The notes under the pieces: model-generated
The model's input: the letters and a program-made list of their open reading frames with translations, nothing else
The model's database searches: none
What the model was told of the DNA's origin: nothing
Translations under genes and position numbers: made by a program
Part shown: piece by piece, positions 41,707 to 50,972 of the stretch
Layout: each line of letters begins with the position of its first letter
Numbering within the stretch: the first letter of the stretch is position 1
Assembly: GCF_023130475.1 (NCBI RefSeq)
Contig: NZ_JAKHEX010000003.1
Span: 124,001-188,000, forward strand
Source of the DNA: Aciditerrimonas ferrireducens
GTDB taxonomy: Bacteria > Actinomycetota > Acidimicrobiia > Acidimicrobiales > UBA8190
DNA length: 64,000 bases
Direction of reading: 5' to 3'

Positions 41707-42597
41707 TCAGTGGCCCGGCCCGGCTCCCTCGGGCGGATCGCCGACGGGCACGGTCCGCAGGTAGGTGACCAGCAGCCGGCGGTAGGCGTCCTCGTAGGCG
41801 TCGTAGGTGGCCCGCAGCGCCGGACCGGGCCAGTCCTCGGGCAGCAGGGCCTCGGGCAGCAAGGGATCGGTCGTCAGGTGGCGCACGGCAGCGGCCGCCA
41901 CCTCGAAGCAGGCCGCCAGGGCGCGAGGACGGCCCCCCTCCAGGTCGGGCAAGGTGGCCTGGAGGGCCACCACGAGAGCCCGGGCCTCCGCCGCCCAGGC
42001 CTCGAGGTCGACCAGCCGGGCGACCAGCGTCCGGTCGTCCTGGCCTGCCCCGAGCAGGCGCCCCTGCCACACCAGGCACTGCCGGCCGACCTCGGCGTGG
42101 TCCTGGAGGACCCGCCCCACCGCCTCCTCGAGGCCTCCCAGGTTGGCGGGCCGGGCCCAGAGCGCAGGCCGGACCTCGAAGAGCCGCTGTTCGACCAGGG
42201 CGGTCCCGAGGGTCCGCTGAGCGAGCCGGCTTCCCCGACCCCCGGCGACGACCAGCCAGGCCCCCGACCAGGAAAGCAGGGCGGGGTGCCGGGCAGCCCG
42301 CTGCCGGGCGTGCCGGGCCAGCATCCGCCCCGAGAGCCGATAGCGGCCCGGGCCGGCCACCTCGAGCTCCCCGGCCGCCACCATCCGGCTCATGGCCACC
42401 CGGGCGGTGCCCTCGGCGATCCCGAAGAGCTGGCAGCAGCGGACCAGGGACCGACCGGCCAGCTCCGGCACCTCCAGGGGCAGCAGGATGCTGGCCACCA
42501 CCGAGCGGGCGGTGACGCCCCGCCCCGGTCCCTCCCACGGGACCGTCCGGTCGGCCTCCGTCGCCCCGCCCACCCCTCGACCATAGGCCACGGCCAC
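41707..42597 (-). CDS. PaaX-family transcriptional regulator
   Basis: A 296-residue protein with an N-terminal winged helix (SVVASILLPLEVPELAGRSL, FGIAEGTARVAMSRMVAAGE, GRYRLSGRMLARHARQRAAR) and a long C-terminal PaaX ligand/dimer domain ending in EDAYRRLLVTYLRTVP. PaaX repressors sense aryl-CoA or related CoA thioesters. No phenylacetate genes are adjacent, but acyl-CoA enzymes lie 1-4 kb away. GTG 42597 start; divergent from the 6PGDH-like gene. Confidence 0.85.
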   Translation of the reverse strand: MAVAYGRGVGGATEADRTVPWEGPGRGVTARSVVASILLPLEVPELAGRSLVRCCQLFGIAEGTARVAMSRMVAAGELEVAGPGRYRLSGRMLARHARQRAARHPALLSWSGAWLVVAGGRGSRLAQRTLGTALVEQRLFEVRPALWARPANLGGLEEAVGRVLQDHAEVGRQCLVWQGRLLGAGQDDRTLVARLVDLEAWAAEARALVVALQATLPDLEGGRPRALAACFEVAAAAVRHLTTDPLLPEALLPEDWPGPALRATYDAYEDAYRRLLVTYLRTVPVGDPPEGAGPGH

Positions 42598-42642
42598 CGC
42601 TGGGCGCGACGGCCTGCGGTCACGGTCGGCGGGGCCCGCCGC

Positions 42643-42648
42643 TAGGGT
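42643..42648 (+). promoter_or_regulatory. Putative -10 box (TAGGGT) for a leaderless gene at 42657
   Basis: TAGGGT lies 8 nt before the GTG at 42657 and no ribosome binding site is present. Confidence 0.45.
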
Positions 42649-42656
42649 CCCGAGTC

Positions 42657-43541
42657 GTGCACCTCGCCCTGCTCGGTACTGGTCGAATGGGCACGGCCAT
42701 CGCCCAGCGTCTCCTCGAGGCCGGCCACGACGTCACCGTCTGGAACCGCACCCGGTCCAAGACGGCCGCGGCCGCAGCGGCCGGCGCCGTCGTGGCCGAG
42801 AGCCCCGGCGCGGCAGTCGCCGGCGCCGAGGTGGTCCTCGTGTCGCTGGCCGACGACGCCGCCGTCCTCGCCACCGTCGACGAGGCGCTGGCCGAGGCCC
42901 TCTCGCCCGGGTCGGTCCTGGTGGACGCCAGCACGGTCGGGCCGACGACCAGCCGGGAGGAGCAGCGGCGCCTCGGGCCCGACCGCTTCCTCGCGGCTCC
43001 CGTCCTCGGGGCGCCCGAGGCGGTCCGGGGGCGTGCCGCCACCTTGCTGCTCGGGGGCCCCGAGCAGGCCCGGCTCCAGCTGGCCGCCCTCTGGGAGGAC
43101 CTGGCCGGGGCCCACGTGGTCTGCGGTGAGGACCCGGCGCTGGCGACCACCATGAAGCTGGTCGCCAACTACCTCCTCCTCGGGAGCCTGGCGGTGTGCG
43201 CCGAGGCGGTGGCCACGGCCCAGGCGGCAGGGGTGGCCCCGAAGGTCCTCGAGGGGTTCCTCCGCAGCTCCCCCCTCGTGGCCCCCGGCCTGCAGAACCG
43301 TCTCGACCTGCTCCTCGGCCAGGACCACCGGGGCTGGTTCGCCCCGGCGCTCGGCGCCAAGGACGTCCGCCTCTTCGAGCAGCTGGCCGCCAACGCCGCC
43401 CTCCGCCTGCCGGTCGCCCCCGCCGTGGCCGCCGCCTACCAGGCCACGGCCGAGGGTGCCGACCCGGCGTCCGGTGCCGAGGAGGACGTGGCCGCCGTCG
43501 TCGAGGTGCCCCGGGGCAACCGGCCGCTGCGGACCCACTGA
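42657..43541 (+). CDS. NAD(P)-dependent dehydrogenase of the 6PGDH / 3-hydroxyisobutyrate dehydrogenase family
   Basis: A 294-residue enzyme: LALLGTGRMGTAIAQRLLEA (NAD(P) site), SVLVDASTVGPTTSREEQRR, and the catalytic Lys in TTMKLVANYLLLGSLAVCAE. The family reduces or oxidises beta-hydroxyacids such as 3-hydroxyisobutyrate, tartronate semialdehyde or glyoxylate. Substrate is undefined. GTG 42657 starts MHLALLGTG and is apparently leaderless. Confidence 0.88.
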   Translation: MHLALLGTGRMGTAIAQRLLEAGHDVTVWNRTRSKTAAAAAAGAVVAESPGAAVAGAEVVLVSLADDAAVLATVDEALAEALSPGSVLVDASTVGPTTSREEQRRLGPDRFLAAPVLGAPEAVRGRAATLLLGGPEQARLQLAALWEDLAGAHVVCGEDPALATTMKLVANYLLLGSLAVCAEAVATAQAAGVAPKVLEGFLRSSPLVAPGLQNRLDLLLGQDHRGWFAPALGAKDVRLFEQLAANAALRLPVAPAVAAAYQATAEGADPASGAEEDVAAVVEVPRGNRPLRTH

Positions 43542-43605
43542 CCCGGTCGTCCTCGGCCACTCGGCGCAGGGTTCCCTCGCCTCGGACGCGAGATCACCGG
43601 CCCGG

Positions 43606-45465
43606 TCACCAGACCCCGAGACCGGGTCGCTTCTTGGCGACCCGGGCCGGGGGCGGCGGGGCGCTCCGCAGCAGGGCACAGAGCTCCTGACGGGTCCGGG
43701 CCGGGTCCACCACCTCGTCGAGCTCGAAGGCCTCGGCCACCGACACGGCCTTGCCCCGCTCGTAGGCGGCGGCGACCAGCTGCTCGTAGAGGGCCTCGGG
43801 GTCGTCGGCCTCGGCGAGCTCCCGGCGGAACCCCAGCCGGACCGCCCCTTCCAGGCCCATGCCGCCCAGCTCCCCGGTCGGCCAGGCCACCGTCCGAAGC
43901 GGCGTCCGGAAGCTCCCCCCGGCCATGGCCTGGGCTCCCAGCCCGTAGGCCTTGCGGAGCACCACCGTCACCCAGGGCACCTGGACGCTCGCCCCGACCA
44001 CGAAGAGCCGGCCGGCCTGGCGGACCAGGCCCTCGGCCTCGGCCGCCGGGCCGACCAGGAAGCCAGGGGTGTCCACCAAGGAGACCAGCGGCAGGTCGAA
44101 GGCGTCGCAGAGGGCCACGAAGCGAGCGGCCTTCGCCGCCCCCGCGGCGTCGATGGCCCCGCCGAGGTGGAGCGGGTTGTTCGCCAGGACCCCGACCGGC
44201 CGGCCCTCCAGGCGGGCCAGCGCGGTCACCATGCCCGGGGCGAAGCGAGGCCGGAGCTCCAAGACGCTGCCCTGGTCGGCCAGGACCTCGAGGATCCGCC
44301 GGACGTCGTAGACCTCGGTGCGCCGCGCCGGGAGGAGCCCGGCCAGCTGCGCCTGGTCGGCCTCTTCCCAGGTGGCAAGCGGCCCCTGGAAGTAGCCCAG
44401 GTAGCGTTTGGCCACCGCCACCGCCTCGGCCTCGTCGGCCACCGCCAGGTCCACCACCCCGTTGGCCTCCTGGACGGCCAGCGGCCCGATCTCCTCCGGA
44501 GCGAAGCGACCGAGTCCCCCGCCCTCGATCATGGCCGGGCCCCCCATGCCCAGGTTCGCGTCCGCCGTGGCGATCAGTACGTCGCAGCAGCCCAGCAGGG
44601 CGGCGTTCCCGGCGAAGCAGCGCCCTGCGGCGATCCCGACCAGGGGCACCAGGCCGCTCAGGCGGGCCATGAGGGCGAAGGCCATCGTGTCGAGCCCGGT
44701 GATCGTCGTCGTGTCGGTGTCCCCCGGTCGGCCCCCACCGCCCTCGCCGAAGAGCACCAGGGGGACCCGCAGCCGCTCCACCACCTCCAGCAGCCGGTCC
44801 TTCTTCCGGTGGTTCATCTGCCCCTGGGTGCCGGCCAGGACCGTGTAGTCGTAGGCCAGTACGGCGCAGGCCGCCCGCTCCGGGAAGAGCTCCCCGTTCA
44901 CCCGGCCCAGCCCGCAGACCAGGCCGTCGGCCGGGGTCTCCCGCTCGAGCTCCTCCCGGGAACGCCGGGCCCGTTGGGCCGCCACCACCAAGGACCCCAG
45001 CTCCTGGAAGCTCCCCTCGTCCAGCAGGTCGGCCACGTTCTCCCGGGCGGTCCGGTGCCCGATGGCCTTGTGCCGGGCCACCGCGGCCGGCCGGGCCTCG
45101 TCCTCCACCAGGGCCCGACGGGCCCGCCAAGCAGCCACCTCGGGCCGCTCGGCGGGCCCCGGCGTGCCCGGCCCCGACCCGACGGGCCTCCACTCGGCGG
45201 CGTCCCCCTCGACTGGGCCCCCATCCCCCGGGGCGAGTCGGCACAGCGTCTCCCCCTGGCGCACCGAGGTCCCCGGCGGGACGAGAAGGGCGAGGACCAC
45301 GCCGGCCGTGGGGCTCTCGACCGGGTACTCCATCTTCATGGACTCCACCAGGGCCACCCGCTGGCCTGCTCGGACCCGTTCCCCCGCGGCCACCAGCACG
45401 GCCACCACCGTGCCGGTGACCGGCGACTGGACCTCCACCGCCTCCTGCTGCCCGTCCTCGGCCAC
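43606..45465 (-). CDS. Acyl-CoA carboxylase: biotinyl domain fused ahead of carboxyltransferase
   Basis: A 619-residue fusion. Residues about 8-78 are a biotinyl/lipoyl carrier domain with the biotin Lys in VESMKMEYPV. From about 120 onward is a full carboxyltransferase (AccD/PccB type): TDTTTITGLDTMAFALMARL, GRCFAGNAALLGCCDVLIAT, LVSLVDTPGFLVGP. It would carboxylate acetyl-, propionyl- or a related acyl-CoA once a separate biotin carboxylase loads the carrier; none is in the window. The carrier is more often fused to the carboxylase. GTG 45465 is preceded by TAGGGT at 8 nt. Confidence 0.9.
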   Translation of the reverse strand: MAEDGQQEAVEVQSPVTGTVVAVLVAAGERVRAGQRVALVESMKMEYPVESPTAGVVLALLVPPGTSVRQGETLCRLAPGDGGPVEGDAAEWRPVGSGPGTPGPAERPEVAAWRARRALVEDEARPAAVARHKAIGHRTARENVADLLDEGSFQELGSLVVAAQRARRSREELERETPADGLVCGLGRVNGELFPERAACAVLAYDYTVLAGTQGQMNHRKKDRLLEVVERLRVPLVLFGEGGGGRPGDTDTTTITGLDTMAFALMARLSGLVPLVGIAAGRCFAGNAALLGCCDVLIATADANLGMGGPAMIEGGGLGRFAPEEIGPLAVQEANGVVDLAVADEAEAVAVAKRYLGYFQGPLATWEEADQAQLAGLLPARRTEVYDVRRILEVLADQGSVLELRPRFAPGMVTALARLEGRPVGVLANNPLHLGGAIDAAGAAKAARFVALCDAFDLPLVSLVDTPGFLVGPAAEAEGLVRQAGRLFVVGASVQVPWVTVVLRKAYGLGAQAMAGGSFRTPLRTVAWPTGELGGMGLEGAVRLGFRRELAEADDPEALYEQLVAAAYERGKAVSVAEAFELDEVVDPARTRQELCALLRSAPPPPARVAKKRPGLGVW

Positions 45466-45473
45466 GAGCCGGC

Positions 45474-45479
45474 ACCCTA
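45474..45479 (-). promoter_or_regulatory. Putative -10 box (TAGGGT) for the leaderless carboxylase gene
   Basis: On the minus strand TAGGGT is followed by 8 nt and the GTG at 45465. There is no ribosome binding site. Confidence 0.4.
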
Positions 45480-45587
45480 GCCAGCCGACCTGCCCCGGCC
45501 CAGCCGTGCTCGACGTCGGGCACCAGCGGACCCGGGGAACCCAGCGCTCGCTGGACGGTGGTCGGCGGGTCGCGCGAGGGTCGGGCC

Positions 45588-46391
45588 ATGGCTCGTGCCC
45601 TCCCGCCCCTGGCCGGCCTCGAGCGGCAGGTCCACGGCCGGGTCCTCGAGGTGGCCCTCGCCCGGCCCGAGCGCCGCAACGCCGTGGACCCCCCCACCGC
45701 CGACGCCCTGCGGGAGGCGTTCTGCGCCTTCGAGGACGACCCCGAGCTGGACGTGGCCGTGCTGACCGGGCGGGGGGGTACGTTCTGCGCCGGGGCCGAC
45801 CTTCAGGCCATCGCCGCCGGCGACCTCCACCAGGTCCACGAGGACCCGAGCCGGCCCGGGCCCCTGGGCTGCACCCGCCTGCAGCTCAGCAAGCCGGTCG
45901 TGGCGGCCATCGAGGGCTACGCGGTGGCCGGCGGCCTCGAGCTGGCCCTCTGGTGCGACCTGCGGGTGGCGGCCCGGGACGCCGTCCTGGGCGTGTTCTG
46001 CCGACGGGTCGGGGTCCCCCTCGTGGACGGTGGCACCGTCCGCCTGCCCCGCCTCATCGGCCAGAGCCGGGCCCTGGACCTCGTCCTGACCGGACGGCCC
46101 GTGGGCGCGGACGAGGCCCTGGCCATGGGCCTGGTCAACCGGGTGACCCCCCCGGGGCGGGCCCTGCCCCAGGCGCTCGCCCTGGCCCGCCAACTCGCCG
46201 AACTGCCCCAGGCCTGCCTGCGCCACGACCGGGCCTCCCTGCTCGAGCAGTGGGGGCTGCCCACCGCCGAGGCCCTGGCGAACGAGGCCCGCCACGGCCT
46301 GGCCAGCCTGGCGGCCGGCGAGGCCCTGGCCGGGGCCCGCCGCTTCGCCGCCGGCGAGGGACGCCACGGGGAGCCCCTGCCGCCCTCCTGA
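45588..46391 (+). CDS. Enoyl-CoA hydratase/isomerase family protein
   Basis: A 267-residue crotonase. ALARPERRNAVDPPTADALR, the oxyanion segment GGTFCAGADLQAIAAGDLHQ, and AIEGYAVAGGLELALWCDLR are present. CRRVGVPLVDGGTVRLPRLI follows. Crotonases hydrate or isomerise enoyl-CoA in fatty-acid or side-chain breakdown; the exact substrate is open. ATG 45588 follows GAGGGTCGG. Adjacent and divergent to the carboxylase gene. Confidence 0.9.
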   Translation: MARALPPLAGLERQVHGRVLEVALARPERRNAVDPPTADALREAFCAFEDDPELDVAVLTGRGGTFCAGADLQAIAAGDLHQVHEDPSRPGPLGCTRLQLSKPVVAAIEGYAVAGGLELALWCDLRVAARDAVLGVFCRRVGVPLVDGGTVRLPRLIGQSRALDLVLTGRPVGADEALAMGLVNRVTPPGRALPQALALARQLAELPQACLRHDRASLLEQWGLPTAEALANEARHGLASLAAGEALAGARRFAAGEGRHGEPLPPS

Positions 46392-46409
46392 CCCTGCCGC
46401 CCTCGTGCC

Positions 46410-46892
46410 TCAGCCCGCGACCCGGCGCAGGGTGGCCTCGAGGTGGTCGGCCAAGGGCTCGTCGTGCATGGCGATCCGCAGGTGGTAGCGGAGGACGTCG
46501 CCCTCGAGGACGAAGCGGCGCTCGACCCCGGTGACCGCTTTGGCACCCGGGGTCCGGCTGACGGCCACCGGCCGGAGGTCGAGGACCTCGCCGTCGAAGG
46601 ACCCGGCGTGGATCTCGGCGATCCCCGTCGGCTGGACCAGCAGGAGCTCGAGCGCCCCGGCCTCCCCGAGACGCAGGTACCCGACCTCGGCGTGTCGGGG
46701 ACTGCCGTCGGCCAGATCCCAGGTCTGCTGGCGGTAGGTCAAGAAGGGGCGACCCGTCGCCCCGATCTGGACCTCCTCGCGGTACCGGAAGGGCGGGTCG
46801 GCCGCCCACAGCCCTCGGCCCTCCCCGACGAAGCGGCCGACCAGCCGGTCGAAGGGGGCCGGGGGCCGCGGCGGGGCATCGGCGTCGGCCAC
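46410..46892 (-). CDS. Nitrobindin family heme-binding beta-barrel protein
   Basis: A 160-residue protein of the FABP-like nitrobindin (THAP4-like) family. LVGRFVGEGRGLWAADPPFR matches the GxWxGxG-type opening; FRYREEVQIGATGRPFLTYR and the C-terminal ADHLEATLRRV, carrying the axial His, complete the pattern. Such barrels bind ferric heme and may detoxify peroxynitrite. GTG 46892 start. Its neighbour upstream is the alcohol dehydrogenase, 10 nt away, so they may be co-transcribed. Confidence 0.88.
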   Translation of the reverse strand: MADADAPPRPPAPFDRLVGRFVGEGRGLWAADPPFRYREEVQIGATGRPFLTYRQQTWDLADGSPRHAEVGYLRLGEAGALELLLVQPTGIAEIHAGSFDGEVLDLRPVAVSRTPGAKAVTGVERRFVLEGDVLRYHLRIAMHDEPLADHLEATLRRVAG

Positions 46893-46902
46893 GGCCCGGT
46901 CC

Positions 46903-48012
46903 TCAGTCGTAGACCAGGACGCCGCGGATGTTCTTGCCGTCCAGCATGTCCTGGTAGCCCTGGTTGACCTCGGACAAGGGGTAGGTGCGGGTCACCATGC
47001 CGTCCAGGTCCAGCTGGCCCTCCCGGTAGAGCTCGAGGAGCTTCGGGATGTCCTTGCGGATGTTGCTCGAGCCGAAGAGCGAGCCCACGACCTGCTTCTC
47101 CATCAGCGTCAGGTCGCAGAGGCTCATCTGGACGTCGGTCTCCAGCATCGGGTGGATGTTCGTCACCACCACCCGGCCCAGCTTGGCGGCCAGGGCCATG
47201 ATGCCGGCCATCTCGGCTCCCCGTCCGACCCCCTTGCAGCAGATGACCTTGTCGGCCATCCGGCCCCAGGTGACCTCCTGGACCAGCGGCAGGGCCTCCT
47301 CGGCGGAGGCCGCCACGTGGGTCGCCCCGAAACGCTGGGCCATCTCCCGCTTGTAGGGCACCGGGTCGATGGCGAAGATCCGTTCCGCCCCGGCCAGCTT
47401 GGCCCCTTGGATGGCGGCGGCCCCGATGCCGCCGACGCCGACCACCACGACGTTGTCCCCGGGCCGGACGTCCGCGGCGTGGACCGAGGACCCCCAGCCG
47501 GTCGTCACCCCGCAGCCCACCAGGCAGGCCTTGTCGAGGGGGATGTCCTCCAAGATCTTCACGCAGGACGCCTGGTTCACCACGGTGTGCCGGGAGAAGG
47601 TGCCGAGGCAGAGGAACGCGTTGAGGTCCCGACCCCGGGCGTGGTGCCGGCTGGTGCCGTCCAGCTGCTTGCCGGCCATGAGCACCGCGCCGTAGTCGCA
47701 GAGGTTCGAGTGGCCCGAGGCGCACGAGGGGCACTTGCCGCAGGCGGGGATGAAGCCGAAGACCACGTGGTCGCCCGGCTTCAGGTCGGTCACGCCCGGC
47801 CCGACCTCGAGGACCACGCCGGCCCCTTCGTGGCCGCCGATGACCGGCCGCTCGGCCACCAGGTCGCCGGTCCGCAGGTGCTCGTCGGAGTGGCACATCC
47901 CGCTGGCCGCCAGCTGGACCAGGACCTCGCCCTCCTTCGGCGGGTCCAGCTCGATGGGCTCCACGCTCCAGTCCTTGGCGTCCTCCCACAAGATGGCCGC
48001 TTCGCTCTCCAC
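46903..48012 (-). CDS. NDMA-dependent-type zinc alcohol dehydrogenase
   Basis: A 369-residue MDR dehydrogenase matching the actinobacterial group that uses a tightly bound NAD and an artificial acceptor (NDMA). Motifs: catalytic zinc SGMCHSDEHLRTGD and VIGGHEGAGVV; structural zinc CGKCPSCASGHSNLC; cofactor VVVVGVGGIGAAAIQGAKLA. Length and the C-terminal NIRGVLVYD fit. GTG 48012 follows GGAGGGGAGGG. It likely oxidises alcohols with a mycofactocin-type electron carrier, though no mycofactocin genes are seen here. Confidence 0.92.
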   Translation of the reverse strand: MESEAAILWEDAKDWSVEPIELDPPKEGEVLVQLAASGMCHSDEHLRTGDLVAERPVIGGHEGAGVVLEVGPGVTDLKPGDHVVFGFIPACGKCPSCASGHSNLCDYGAVLMAGKQLDGTSRHHARGRDLNAFLCLGTFSRHTVVNQASCVKILEDIPLDKACLVGCGVTTGWGSSVHAADVRPGDNVVVVGVGGIGAAAIQGAKLAGAERIFAIDPVPYKREMAQRFGATHVAASAEEALPLVQEVTWGRMADKVICCKGVGRGAEMAGIMALAAKLGRVVVTNIHPMLETDVQMSLCDLTLMEKQVVGSLFGSSNIRKDIPKLLELYREGQLDLDGMVTRTYPLSEVNQGYQDMLDGKNIRGVLVYD

Positions 48013-48081
48013 GGTCCCTCCCCTCCTCGCCGATCACCGGCGCTGTCCGGCCGACCGGCACTCGACTGACGGGTCAGGAGG

Positions 48082-50910
48082 TTAGCGGGCCGTGGGCCCG
48101 GGGACCGGCTCGCTCCCGGGCCGCCGCCGGTCGAGGAACAGCCAGAGGGCCACGAGGCCGGCGAGGGCGACCAGCCCGAGCACCCCGAGGAGACTGGCGG
48201 TGGCGAACCCCGGCTGGCGGAAGACGAAGCGGACGGTGCCGGCACCCGGGGGCACCTGGACCGCTTGCACGATGCCCCGCCGCTCGAGGGCCAGGGGTCG
48301 GGCCGGGCCGCCGTCGGCCGGCTGCCAGGTCACGTGCCAGCCCTCGATGGCGGCCACCGAGCGGATCAGCACGGCACCCTGGGTCGAGCGGACCGAGACC
48401 GTCCAGGGAGCCAGGGCCGGGCCGGTGGTGCCGGTGACGGTCGCGCCAGCAAGGCTCCGGCCCGGCAGGGCCACCAGCCGCACCGGCGGGTCGGGGTGCG
48501 TGGCCTGGAAGACGGCGAAGGGACCGTCCTGGCGCAGGTAGCGCCACTGGCCGCTGGCCGAGAGCGCCGCCTGGAGGGCGCCGTCGAGGTCCAAGGGCAC
48601 ATGCGCCGCGTCTCGGACCTCGGGCACGCCGGTGCGGCCCTCGGCGGTCCCCCGCGCCAGGATCGCCACGGTCCGAGCCCCGGGGCCGTCCTGGCCTCCG
48701 CTCCCCGTGCCCGGGACGCCCCCGACGGTTTCGGCGAGGGTCTGGCTCCCCGGCACCAGCGAGGCTGCCGGAAGCCAGTCGACCTGGCCCGAGGCCCGCT
48801 CGAGGCCCAGCTGGAGGGTCCCGGCCCGGGACACCGTGACCGGAAGGTCCACGGCGGTCACGCCGACCGGCTCACCGAGGTCCCAGGCCACCGTCCCCCC
48901 GGCGGTGAGGTCGCGCTGCCCGGCGGCGGGCACCGGGGCCTGGGTGGCCCCCTCGGCCGTGAGGGCCTTCGCCCGGGCGGCCGCCACCACGAGGTACTGC
49001 GGCGGGGTGATCAGGACGCTGGGGTCCAGCTGGTCGAGGACCCCGTCGGCCACCGCCTGGACCGAAAGGACGTCCTGGCCCGCCCCCATGGCCCCGTGCG
49101 AGCCCGTGGCCGCCGCGTAGGTCCCGTTCACGATGGCGCTGTAGCCCTGCAGGGACCAGCCCCCCGCGAGCAGGTTGGCGTCCGGCGCCCCGGCCTGCTG
49201 GGCCTCGGCCCCGTCGAGGAGGCCAGGGTCGTAGACGGCGAAGCGCCCCGGCACCCCGAGGTCGGCCACCGGGACCGTGGGGCCGACCGGGACGTCGGCC
49301 GCCGCGGCGGCCCCGAGAGGACCGACCGGTCCGTTGGCCGGGGCCACCAGGAAGAGCGAGGTGAGGGCGAAGAGCGCCACGTCGGCGGTGACGAGGGCCG
49401 CGGTGGCCCCGGCCCGCCACCACCGGGGCAGGCGGTCCCCGAGGACGACGAGGGCCAGCACCCCGAGGGCGACCCCGAGCGAGGGCAGGAACCAGGGCCG
49501 CAGCTGGAGGGCCAGACCCTCCTTGTGGACCACCCCCAGGACGTGCTCCAGGGGCCGCGTGTCAGTAAGGGCCAGGGCCGGCACCGAGAGCGCCCCGAGG
49601 GCGGCCAGGGCCGCCAGCCAGCGTTCAGCCGGCCGGGCCCGGCGGGCCCCGTCGACCACCTGGCGCCGGCGCAGGAACCCGTCGACCCAGAAGGCCAGCA
49701 GGACGGCCAAGGCCAGGTCGGCCACCAGGATGTTCCGGCTCTGAAGCCGCTGGCCGCCGTAGAGGGGGATGCGGATGAGCAGGTGCCAGGCCGGGGTGCT
49801 GCCCCCCAGGGCCAGCAGCACGCCGAGGGCGGCGATCCACTCGAAGGCCACCCACTCGGGCCAGGGCCGGCCCCGACGGACCCGGCCCCAGAGGGCCACG
49901 GCGGCCACCAGGGGCAGGAGACCGACGTAGCCGGTCACCTCGGTCAGGTTGTAGGAGGCGAAGAAGCTCGGGGCCCCGAAGGAGCCCGAGCCGCCCAGCA
50001 GGTTGGGCACCAGGAGCAGCAGCAGCCACGACAGGGGGTAGGAGCCCGAGTCGAAGAGGTTGAAGGTCTTCGACGCCCGCTGGGACTGCCGCACTGCGTG
50101 CAGCCCGGGCAGCAGCTGCACCGCCCCGAGACACCCGGCCACCACGCCGGCCAGGACCACCCCGGCGAGCAGCCGGAGCGCGGCCCGGGGCTCGTGCCGG
50201 CGGCGCCACAGCCGCCAGAGCACGTAGGGACCGCTCACCGCCGCCGCCACGTCGATGGCCCGGGGCTCCCCAGCCAGCAGGGTCAGGGCGGCGCTTGCGG
50301 CGACCAGCGCGGCCGCCCCGCACCAGGCCCGCCGGGTCGTCGCCCGGTCCAGCAGCAGCACCCCGAGGAGCTGGAGGGGCACCCAGCTCACCCCGGCCAC
50401 CAGGCCGAAGTGGACCACCTGGGCGTCCATGGCCCCCGAGAAGGCAAAGACCGAGGCCCCAAGGACGGCGGCCAGGGGCCCCAGGCGGTTGGCCCGCAGG
50501 AAGGCGTAGAGGCCCAGGCCGGCCGCCCAGCCCATGACCATCAGGTTCACCGCCCAGGCCGCCGTGCCTGGCAGGACGGCGAAGAGCCAGGTGAAGGGGT
50601 AGGCGGCACCGGCGTTCCACCCCGCCAAGAGGGGCGTCCCGCTCCAGATCCGCAGGTCCAGCAGCGGGAGGTGGCCAGCGGCCAGCTGCTTGCCGACCAG
50701 CACCCGCATGGGGAAGTTCTGGCTGGCGTCGTCGCCGGGCAACACCGAGTGGCCCAGCATGGCGGGCACGGCGAAGGCCAGGACGGGCACGACGACCAGC
50801 ACTGCCAGGGCCACCAGCTCGCCCCGGCCGACCCGCCGGTGCCCTTCCGCGGCCTGGGGTCCCTCGGTCGTCGGGGCGGCCTCGGTCGCCGGGAGCAGGG
50901 TGCCGGTCAT
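48082..50910 (-). CDS. Large YfhO-like polytopic membrane protein
   Basis: A 942-residue protein with about 12 membrane helices in residues 30-500 and one at the C-terminus (SLLGVLGLVALAGLVALWLF). Between them lies a large extracytoplasmic domain of beta-type sequence (residues about 510-900). LPGDDASQNFPMRVLVGKQL and YGGQRLQSRNILVADLALAV resemble GT-C-fold / YfhO proteins that modify envelope glycans or lipids. No glycan genes are adjacent, so the substrate is unknown. Confidence 0.8.
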   Translation of the reverse strand: MTGTLLPATEAAPTTEGPQAAEGHRRVGRGELVALAVLVVVPVLAFAVPAMLGHSVLPGDDASQNFPMRVLVGKQLAAGHLPLLDLRIWSGTPLLAGWNAGAAYPFTWLFAVLPGTAAWAVNLMVMGWAAGLGLYAFLRANRLGPLAAVLGASVFAFSGAMDAQVVHFGLVAGVSWVPLQLLGVLLLDRATTRRAWCGAAALVAASAALTLLAGEPRAIDVAAAVSGPYVLWRLWRRRHEPRAALRLLAGVVLAGVVAGCLGAVQLLPGLHAVRQSQRASKTFNLFDSGSYPLSWLLLLLVPNLLGGSGSFGAPSFFASYNLTEVTGYVGLLPLVAAVALWGRVRRGRPWPEWVAFEWIAALGVLLALGGSTPAWHLLIRIPLYGGQRLQSRNILVADLALAVLLAFWVDGFLRRRQVVDGARRARPAERWLAALAALGALSVPALALTDTRPLEHVLGVVHKEGLALQLRPWFLPSLGVALGVLALVVLGDRLPRWWRAGATAALVTADVALFALTSLFLVAPANGPVGPLGAAAAADVPVGPTVPVADLGVPGRFAVYDPGLLDGAEAQQAGAPDANLLAGGWSLQGYSAIVNGTYAAATGSHGAMGAGQDVLSVQAVADGVLDQLDPSVLITPPQYLVVAAARAKALTAEGATQAPVPAAGQRDLTAGGTVAWDLGEPVGVTAVDLPVTVSRAGTLQLGLERASGQVDWLPAASLVPGSQTLAETVGGVPGTGSGGQDGPGARTVAILARGTAEGRTGVPEVRDAAHVPLDLDGALQAALSASGQWRYLRQDGPFAVFQATHPDPPVRLVALPGRSLAGATVTGTTGPALAPWTVSVRSTQGAVLIRSVAAIEGWHVTWQPADGGPARPLALERRGIVQAVQVPPGAGTVRFVFRQPGFATASLLGVLGLVALAGLVALWLFLDRRRPGSEPVPGPTAR

Positions 50911-50960
50911 GACCCGCCATGTTCCCAGCTTCCCGGGCCCCCGGCGAGGGCGGGCCCCGC

Positions 50961-50966
50961 TACCCT
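50961..50966 (+). promoter_or_regulatory. Putative -10 box (TACCCT) for a leaderless HAD gene
   Basis: TACCCT lies 6 nt before the GTG at 50973, with no ribosome binding site. Confidence 0.45.
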
Positions 50967-50972
50967 CCCGGC

